A DNA stretch of 64,000 nucleotides, from positions 9,362,690 through 9,426,689 of the forward strand of contig CM065328.1 in NCBI GenBank assembly GCA_033032175.1. The letters are read 5' to 3'. The notes under the pieces are model-generated. The model was not told the origin of the DNA. It saw nothing but the letters and a program-made list of their open reading frames with translations, and ran no database searches. Source of the stretch: Saturnia japonica. Lineage: Eukaryota > Arthropoda > Insecta > Lepidoptera > Saturniidae. Of the stretch, positions 56,430-64,000 are shown piece after piece (the first letter of the stretch is position 1; every line of letters begins with the position of its first letter). The position numbers and the translations under genes were made by a program.

Positions 56430-57090
56430 GATCCGCGCATTCGTATTCTTGCGAAGAGCTCTTTGTGAACGCTGGGTGCGTATTTGTATGCGACTGGTTT
56501 GCATCTACCGCGTTCAGTCTTATGTTACAAATGGATCGCGCCGCGAGTGTTTACGTTTCTAATATTCATTCCTTTCAAATTATAAAAAGTAAGGGACTCA
56601 AAGAACAGCTTAAAGGTCGTCACTCACTTATCAACCCGGCACCCACTCGTTGTCGAGGGATGAACGCCGCTTGAACAACTAGCCAATATCCCATGTCAAC
56701 GAACTGACGAGAAGTTAGTTAACGATCTTCATCAAGGTGTATGTGGTATTGCGCCGACACGTCACGCCTCCAACTGAACGTCCTTGCGTTAAGCACTCGC
56801 GGACCACTAAGGACCAGCGCATTGGCAAGTTGCGGTCCACTTGCCGTCCACATATGAACTGCTTGCGTGTGAGTCAAGCTACATTACGGAGTTGCCAAGT
56901 CAATGCGAACTCCATACAAAAAAATCTCATCCGCACGAGGCGATGCGGTGCTTGGTCACGTGCCGAGTTCATAGATGAGACCTTAAGATTTGAGATACCA
57001 AAGCCAACGTTATCTGCACGTGGCTCACCGTGCTGAGTAACTAACGACGGAATGGCGTTAGGGTAGGAGGGTTGTACGACCAACACACGT
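56430..57090. other. Unusual, more GC-rich unassigned block
   Basis: About 660 bp with near-balanced composition between AT-rich flanks. Open frames of 69 and 99 codons occur (56465-56674 and 56737-57036) but show no motif I recognise. 'gcgttcagtctt' at 56513 is initiator-like (TCAGT). It could be a transposable-element leader, a host exon region, or a decayed gene. It has no partner in the window. Confidence 0.3.
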
Positions 57091-57149
57091 GTGATGAAAA
57101 ACTAATCTTAGTTTAAATCACGTTTCCCAATCCGAAGATTTTTATACAG

Positions 57150-57680
57150 TGCTAGCTGTGTCCGTGGCTTCGCTCACGTGGACTACAGAATGCCCGTGCG
57201 AGTCATGCTCCCCCGCTCCCGGCTATTTTAAAGACAAAAATGCATATTGTGGGTGTTCCTTAGAAGATAGATGTATAATCTCCCAGTCTCTTTTTTGTAG
57301 ATATTTTTAATGCCTATAATTTTATGTGGTACATTAATTTGCTATATGTCTTATGGTTTACTTGGCATAAACCATTTAAGCGCCCGAATTTTTTAACCAT
57401 GATCAATTTGTTTGTGTATTTATGCGGAACACTAATTCTTTTTCTAAAATAAAAGTAACCTAATTTACTCCCTATAAATTCAGCTGTCTACCAGTGAAAG
57501 TCCCGTCAAAATTCGGTCTAACCGTTTCGGAAATTAACCGGAACAAACATACAGGCAATTTTTTTTTGAAATAGTCGTTTTGTTATAGATATCGTATATA
57601 CTTTCATATGCATTTAGTAAAAAGCTGTTAATTTGACATTACAAACAGACACTTTAATTTTATTAATTAAATCTAGATGT
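57150..57680 (+). repeat. Dispersed repeat family B, copy 4 (full)
   Basis: gctagctgtgtccgtggctt, cgtggactacagaatgcccg, cggctattttaaagacaaaa, ggtctaaccgtttcgg and cttaattttattaattaa-like end match copy 1 along the whole length. Confidence 0.65.
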
Positions 57681-57689
57681 ATAGGAAAC

Positions 57690-57800
57690 TGGCATTACAG
57701 CGGCATCTAGCGATGAATTGTTGATCTATCAGTGGTCGCTTCCATTTTTGGGTTGCATGTTCTTTCCATCTTATCGTGCTGCCAAAAATATGTATCCTAT
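57690..57800 (+). repeat. Family H-like 3' end
   Basis: 'actggcattacagcggcatc', 'gatctatcagtggtcgcttc' and 'cttatcgtgctgcc' resemble the LINE 3' UTR text of family H and 55130-55240. Confidence 0.4.
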
Positions 57801-57899
57801 GATATACCGTTTGTACAAAGTCTTTCTTAGTAAACTTTGAAGGGTATAAAATGGTTTGGGAATTTGTGCGATTTTGCAGTCAAAGTTATCATGAAAGTT

Positions 57900-58110
57900 G
57901 TATTTTTACCCGTCTGCGAAAAAGGAGGCTTGTTTTTGAGAGTATGTATGTATGTCTATATCTTTAGCACGCTCTGTAACCTAAATGGTTCGATGGGTTT
58001 TAACATACGAGGTGTCGTTAAATTTGTCTTAATTGTGGGAGTGACATAGGCTATATAATATTTATGTATGATGTCTGGGAATCAAATACAAGGTAAAAGA
58101 ATAAAAAAAA
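57900..58110 (+). repeat. Dispersed repeat family L, copy 1
   Basis: 'acccgtctgcgaaaaaggag', 'gtatgtatgtatgtctat', 'gtgtcgttaaatttgtctta' and 'attgtgggagtgacat' match 61010-61205. Confidence 0.7.
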
Positions 58111-58559
58111 AATTTTTTTTAAGAGTTATTGTTACAGTCGAGTATTTGTTTCCTATTTTTAATATGAGTAGGTTGAAGCGATGGTAAGTCAAAAGAAACT
58201 CGTTTGCACGATGTACTAGAACATATAAATTCTTACAATAAGGCTGAGCTTTCGATAAAATAAAACATCGTAATGAAACCATGGTTTGACCGTTGAAGTA
58301 TTATGTACTATGTACAAGAGACAACGCCTCAACCTGATTATTTGAAACACACGTTCGAGTGCATACACTCGCACTCACAGTTCGTGCCAGGTACTTGTTG
58401 CAATTACACATTTGAGTGCTAAATTTTACTTCATAAATTAATATGCGTTCATATGCACTGATATACTCTTTAATCAACTAAAGTAACACAAGTAAAAGTC
58501 AAGGAATGACATTTTATCAGTAAGTTCAATCTATACAAATATAATAAAGCAGAAAAGTT

Positions 58560-59175
58560 TTTTTGTTTGTTTATTTTTACACGCTAATCTCTGGAACTAC
58601 CCGTCGGATTCAAAAAATTCTTTTTTTTTATGATATCCAGACTTTCGAAGAATAGTATAGGCTACTTAAAATTAGGCTACATCTCTCAGATAGCCTTAAA
58701 TATTGATTTTAATTACGTAAGTCGGAAGTCGAGGCCCTCCCGAACTGATTTAACAGCGTGCGCTGGTGTAATCGTTAATATTACGGAAATACAATGTTCT
58801 ACAACAATATTGGACATTAGTATATTTAAAAAAATTAGCGATAGCACATGCCTATCTCTTAAACATAAGCCTCAATAAGGTATATTGTGACAAAGATTTG
58901 TTGAAAATGAAAAAGTTATTTATAAGCATTATTTTTAGACATGGCATATTAATTCTTACAAACAAAAGTTACTTCATCATAAAGACAATTTTATGAAGTT
59001 AATTTTGCTCTTTGGAGTATGCTATTTGGACACATAGTTTAAGAGATAATGAAAAATTAAAATAATTTATACTTGCGGGAAGAACAATCATGATAGACTA
59101 CATGGTTATGTTGACGGCACGGTGTTTGTCGGATAAAATTAACACGGGATAACCGTGGGGCACAGCTAGTATATT
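58560..59175 (+). repeat. Dispersed repeat family J, copy 2
   Basis: It starts 'tttacacgctaatctctgga', 'actacccgtcggattc', carries 'attagcgatagcacatgcct' and ends 'gtggggcacagctagtat', an RTE-like terminus. It is inverted relative to 48681-49275. A GC-rich (gcccc.c)x3 motif follows at 59186-59208. Confidence 0.6.
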
Positions 59176-59229
59176 ATAAAACGCGTGCCCCACGCCCCGC
59201 GCCCCGTGGTATCTAATAGAGCATAATTT

Positions 59230-60560
59230 TTGTTCGTAATAGCGGCTCTAGGACGTATAGTACATAAATAATACCTCAATATGTTCGACTACGTGTCAAG
59301 TTGAAAATTGATTGCAAGCACCTAGTTCCGATAGCTGCTCTCAAGAGCCAGTCCCTTTCTGACGATTATTTAAATATTGTAAATTGATAAATTAATAAAA
59401 ACACTACTAATATTATCTTACATACCTTACCTAGGATACCTAACTCCTCGTCCACTATCGTGTTTGGGTTCATTATAATGGTTTCAATGAATAAGCTAAT
59501 AGAATCGGTAGTTTTTAGGTTTTCAATATACCTTGTTATACTTTACTATATTTTTTATACGGTTCTATATTTACTTACGACTTAAATGAAAATTTAAAAT
59601 ACAATTTCATCGCATACGTTTAAAATCTGTACTGCGTCAATCCATCGGGACCCGATTTTGTATTTATCATATGAAACTTTTTAAGTTTTTTGTGATAATT
59701 TTAATAAACGCTTTTAAGTTATATTCCAACTAAATATGTCGATAAAAGAGTTGTAATAATAAAATTATTTTGAAAATAAACTTTTATGAATTTTTAAATC
59801 CAGTTAGCGTGTACCTACCTACCTATCAGTTCAGTTGTTAAAAAAACTTATATTTTTATAAAGCTGTATACGGCTAATATCATGATGCTAAGTTCATTAT
59901 TTAATTAATAACAATACATACTTTTAGTAACATATTTTTGTAATAAATAACTATTAAATTGTAATCACTGGAGAACATAATGCGGTAGTTGGATTGTAGG
60001 TTTATAAATTAAACTAATGAGTAATATTGGTCTTTAAATAAAATGCCTAAAACAATACAAATCTGGAAAAAGTAAATATTTATTTTATAATTTTCTCTTT
60101 AGATAATTTATATATTTTGTCTGTAATTCACGTGATTAGAAAACATGCCATCACCATTCAGTATATATGAACGTAGGACTCTTGCGTAACCTGTCATTGT
60201 TATTATGATAACAAAATTACAAATAAAATGACTGATGACGTCACAGGATCATAATGCATCGTTTTTGTGGCGTATTTTTTTATAATGATAAAAGGTTATT
60301 TTTAAACAACAACCTATAATCCGTTTAAAACAATTTTCCAAAAGTTGTCATCTCCCGGATCATGTGTAATTCTAGTAAAATTTTATTTGTTGTTTAATTA
60401 AAAAAGGTTTATATTTTTTTTAATAACAAAAATAGATTATGAAAAGTAAAAGTTGATAATTAATTAAATAATCTCCTATAAACTGGATATCCCTTAAATT
60501 TACATGTTATAATCATTTTCTATTTTAATCATTCGTACTTTCATCGATCTTTGTCTACCA
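59230..60560. other. AT-rich stretch, nothing recognised
   Basis: No coding frame or repeat copy that I can support. Confidence 0.35.
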
Positions 60561-60567
60561 TTATGAG

Positions 60568-60850
60568 AAACTAGCGATTGGTTTGAGCAACCCTCCACCT
60601 CGCCTTTACCATCGCACCCGTGTATTACATCGTTGTCCTCACCTACTTGCCTACACCTTAGCAGATTCTATGACGTTCATGGTAGCTGTTCACTTCCTTA
60701 TGGTTGTAGCGTGAAGTTATATAGCATATAACCTTCTTCATTAATTATGCTACAAAATCCAAAAAAAAATTCTAATATAACTAGGAATTCCAGAGAATAG
60801 AAAGTTCAAACAAACTCTTTATATTTATAGTATGCATATATATATTTTCA
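60568..60850 (+). repeat. Dispersed repeat family E, copy 3
   Basis: 'ggtttgagcaaccctccacc', 'agcagattctatgacgttca', 'acttccttatggttgtagcg' and 'ggaattccagagaatag' match copy 1 in order. Confidence 0.6.
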
Positions 60851-61009
60851 GTACTATATCGAATATGAATTCGATATTCTTTTGAATGAGACATAATAGA
60901 CACCTCGATACGCAAATATTTGTTTTATATTTACTTTTTCACAGACTTATTTGTATAATATAAGAACAGTGTAAATATTGAACAGTGATATAAGTTTCTT
61001 TAATCTGTT

Positions 61010-61205
61010 TTTACACGACTGCGAAAAAGTAGGGGTGTATTTTTTTAGTGTATGTATGTATGTCTATTTCTTTGGCACGTTCTAGCCTAAACGACTTGAA
61101 GGATTTTAGCATACAAGGTGTCGTTAGATTCGTCTTAATTGTGGGAGTGACAGGCTAATTTAAGTAAGACGCGGCGACGTCTGGAAATCAAATAAACAGC
61201 AAAAA
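61010..61205 (+). repeat. Dispersed repeat family L, copy 2
   Basis: 'acacgactgcgaaaaagtag', 'gtatgtatgtatgtctattt', 'ggtgtcgttagattcgtctt' and 'tgtgggagtgacagg' match copy 1. Confidence 0.7.
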
Positions 61206-61209
61206 TAGA

Positions 61210-62415
61210 AAAATATTTTTTTACTCAAGTATTTTTATTGTTGCAGCCGGGTTTTTTGTTTCCTTTTTAATATTTTTTATTTCATAAAGTTCTTAAGACT
61301 GGCTGAATCACTTTCGGGCACAGCTTATACTGATTGGTTTAGAAACAGGAAATTTTGCACATGAGTCCCTTTGTTAACCTTTAAGAATAATACCGTTGAT
61401 TACATGGGAAAATGCCTTGTAACAATAAGCTCAATAGTGTATGACATAAAGTGCAAGAATCATTCATTCATTCACTCAATCGAAATAATAACTGAGCAAA
61501 TAACGAACTTCAAAAGTGCACCTAAAGCGGTATTTACAGCCTATGTTTATCTTTAAAGTAACTCAAACAGAGAGTCTAACGCACGTTCCTTTCCCACAGA
61601 TAAGGGAAAAGGAAAAAATTTATGGATTTGACATAATTCAATTCCATACTTTTTTTTTTAGTTTCTCTTAGCGTTAACGATTTTAGAAAGACAACTAGAC
61701 TAGGCCCCCAGGTTTACAGTCCTATGCTATATTATATAATATATTGATAGATCTGACATTACTAAAAGTTATATTGCTATAGTATATTATTTTTTAGCTA
61801 GAATAGAGCGTGAAAACACTGTTCCAAAAATAACTACACTACAAGGGGTACAAGTTAACTCGACTATTTGATTATATCGCTATGGCGAATCGATTAAAAT
61901 GTTAATCGGATTCTGTTGCCAAATCCAAAGGGATTATATAGATTGCGATGGTTTAAAAAGATAAAAGTTTTTTTAGATAAGATAAGACTTTTTAGATATT
62001 TTTGTAAATAATATTTTTTATACTGTAATTTACTAAGTAAAATATTTTTTTCGTACTGTTCCAATAATTTATTTGTTGGTGTCAAAATCTACCGCTTGAC
62101 TAGAATATTGTCTTTTTAAGAAAAACTTGTAAGAAAAATGATAACGAATGTTATTAAATCGCTTTTCTTGTGTGCCTGTACGTTAAAAATTTTGTAATTG
62201 ATTTTAAACTAGCTTGTCACATGTCTCTGACATAATGTGACTGGATCAATCCAGTAGTATACCCATTGGAGATATGTTAGATAATTTTTTTTCAATTTTT
62301 TTCTTCTAATGAAATGCCTCATAAACGTCCGTGCTATAGAAAATAAATAGAAAAGCTACTTACATTGAAAAAACCATCTCCGTGTTTTCTGACAAAGTTC
62401 CTGAAGGTAACTCAG
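61210..62415. other. AT-rich stretch, nothing recognised
   Basis: No gene or repeat partner supported. Confidence 0.35.
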
Positions 62416-62427
62416 TATACGAATTTT

Positions 62428-62753
62428 TCTTCTTCTTCCTAACTTGGCAACCGGTCCTCTTTAATGAAGACCGTTACTGCCATTATCGAGTGAATTATAG
62501 TGTCATGTATTATGGTGATTTATTATCCTAACAAGATGGTGGCTCTAGTGTTAGAACTTTTTAGGAAGAATTTGTGGGATCTCAGAATGAATGCTTTCAG
62601 CTTATATATATAATCCACTTCATTTATACACAAAAACCAAACTATATCACACAAAATGCCACCAATATTACATAATATAGGGTCAAAAACCTAAGTTATT
62701 GGATTAAAAATAAAAACCAGAACATGTCACTTCAAGATCCCGTCAAAAACTCC
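62428..62753 (-). mobile_element. SINE-like retroposon, full-length copy
   Basis: 326 bp on the minus strand, starting GGAGTTTTTGACGGGATCTT and ending in a (GAA)n tail. It is flanked by a perfect 11-bp duplication ATACGAATTTT (62417-62427 and 62754-62764). No tRNA-like promoter boxes or open frame are visible. The tail and the variable-length target duplication indicate insertion by LINE machinery. Confidence 0.85.
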
Positions 62754-63039
62754 ATACGAATTTTACCAGGGATACAATATTTTTTTTAATAAAAATATTT
62801 TGTCTTAGTCTGTATAACACAATAAACTATATCGCGCCATCATGTTCCTGTAATAAAAATAACCACAAGTGACAAGTAGGAGTTCATTTAAAATGAAAGT
62901 TAATGTGGTCTTCGGAAAGATATATGTTGTCTAGAACAGATATTTTTCTCCTGAATTGCCATGATATTTCATAGAAACCAAAGGTTTTAATCCACTTTCC
63001 CGTTGTGCTTAGTAATTTTAGATACAATTATTTTGACTA

Positions 63040-63143
63040 GTGATCGATCTAAGGTCGAAATTCGACCAGCGACTTTTTGATCATAGACTATATTCTGTTT
63101 GACATTGGCAGTATTCATGAACCTAAGCAATGAGTATTATCTG
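63040..63143 (+). repeat. Dispersed repeat family A, copy 3, left part
   Basis: 'gaaattcgaccagcgacttt', 'ttgatcatagactat' and 'ctgtttgacattggcag' match copies at 10115 and 20826. It is cut at 63143 by the SINE-like insertion. Confidence 0.75.
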
Positions 63144-63468
63144 GGGTTTTTGGCGGGATCTTGAAGTGACATGTTGTGGTTTTTATTTTTAATTCATTAA
63201 CTTAGGATTTTGACCCTGTATTATGTATATTGGTGGCATTTTGCGTGATATCGTTTGGTTTTTGTGCTTAATTGAAGTGAATTATAAATATAAGCTGAAA
63301 GCATTCATTCTGAGGTCCCACAAAATCTTCCTAGAAAGTTGTAACAAGGGAGCCACCATCATGTTAGGATACTAAATCTTCATAACACATGACACTATAA
63401 TTCACTCGATAATGGCAGTAATGGTCTTCATTATAAAGGACCGGTTGCCAAGTTAGGAAGAAGAAGAA
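63144..63468 (+). mobile_element. SINE-like retroposon, full-length copy inserted in family A
   Basis: 325 bp from GGGTTTTTGGCGGGATCTTG to a (GAA)n tail (gaagaagaagaa). It is flanked by the 12-bp duplication GAGTATTATCTG (63132-63143 and 63469-63480). The 5' end coincides with that of 62428-62753, so both are full length rather than randomly truncated. It lies in opposite orientation to that copy. Confidence 0.9.
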
Positions 63469-63480
63469 GAGTATTATCTG

Positions 63481-63570
63481 CATTACCTACTTGCTGTCAC
63501 TTTTCGTTGAGTGACAATGTCAATATTTTGGGGGGTCTAAGTTCAATGGCACATTAGATTGCAATATTTT
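63481..63570 (+). repeat. Dispersed repeat family A, copy 3, right part
   Basis: This resumes family A exactly after the duplicated target: 'tgctgtcacttttcgttgag', 'tgacaatgtcaatatttt', 'ggggggtctaagttcaatgg'. Confidence 0.75.
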
Positions 63571-64000
63571 ATTGAAGATAGCGTTTTTAGTAGAAGGTAA
63601 CACAGAGCTGTACGCGCATCATGCGACGGAAGAGCAACATTATCAAGTTTAATGATTTAAAAAATTGTGACTGTAACTAGTATGCAGCAAATAAATTACT
63701 TCTTGATAATCAAATGTTAATTCATTTTACTGACTTGACTTAATCTTACTGACTTATTGTTAATGCATACAACACAAAACTGTTTTTACTAAATAAAATA
63801 AAATTAAAGTCTAGTAAAATGAATTCCCGCCATTATCATTGATGGATAACTTCACCATATCAACTTACCCCTTCACAACTTTTTACACCTTTTTTTTAAA
63901 TAATTACATTATATAAAATAATCTATGATAATAATCTATGGTAATGGTAAACTTTGTATGTTCCATAGATTTAGTATACATCAATGATATTATATATATA

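Noticed and set aside
56737..57036. 99-codon frame in the GC-richer block
   Set aside because: It is low in hydrophobic order, has no motif and no splice context; its length is expected by chance at this composition. The block itself is kept as a finding.

Overview
This is a non-coding, transposon-dense piece of an insect genome. AT-rich sequence, a BEL/Pao element, mariners, a Helitron relic, several LINE clades, and dispersed repeats resembling those common in moths and butterflies all point to a lepidopteran. That taxonomic call is inference, because no host gene is complete enough to confirm it. I see no bacterial-type operon, CRISPR array, rRNA or functional tRNA gene. Almost every short open frame is a chance frame or a shadow of a mobile element. 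Repeat 'families' A, B, E, F, G, H, I, J, K, L and N are my own labels for sequences that recur inside this window.

Layout. (1) 0.1-5.3 kb: a SINE-like retroposon split by a long-terminal-inverted-repeat mariner/Tc1-type transposon (360-3127, TA target duplication), then a broken LINE. (2) 5.3-29.6 kb: a mosaic of degenerate dispersed repeats, tRNA-derived SINEs and LINE 3' ends. It contains one unexplained candidate host exon at 14198-14330 with good splice signals. (3) 29.9-33.0 kb: a broken LINE with APE-type endonuclease, reverse transcriptase and a C-terminal C2H2 finger. (4) 33.4-36.6 kb: SINEs, LINE ends and a dead cecropia/SETMAR-like mariner (34842-36110). (5) 37.4-41.6 kb: a Helitron Rep remnant and a nearly complete, recently dead CR1/Jockey-group LINE with a 3' hairpin. 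(6) 42497-48412: a structurally complete BEL/Pao retrotransposon on the minus strand. It has 160-bp LTRs that read identical, a CGCGC target duplication, a tRNA-Phe primer site and a 1686-residue Gag-Pol frame that shifts just before its C-terminus. (7) 48.4-64 kb: more repeat mosaic, a CpG-rich block at 52.9-53.1 kb that could be a host promoter, and two full-length copies of the SINE-like family in opposite orientation at 62.4-63.5 kb, each with 11-12 bp target duplications.

The autonomous-type elements (LINEs, mariners, Helitron) are all inactivated by frameshifts, stops or catalytic substitutions, so they do not work together as a system. The BEL/Pao copy is the youngest insertion. The best candidates for something undescribed are the ~325-bp SINE-like family with a (GAA)n tail, the ~2.8-kb transposon with ~290-bp inverted repeats, and the orphan exon.
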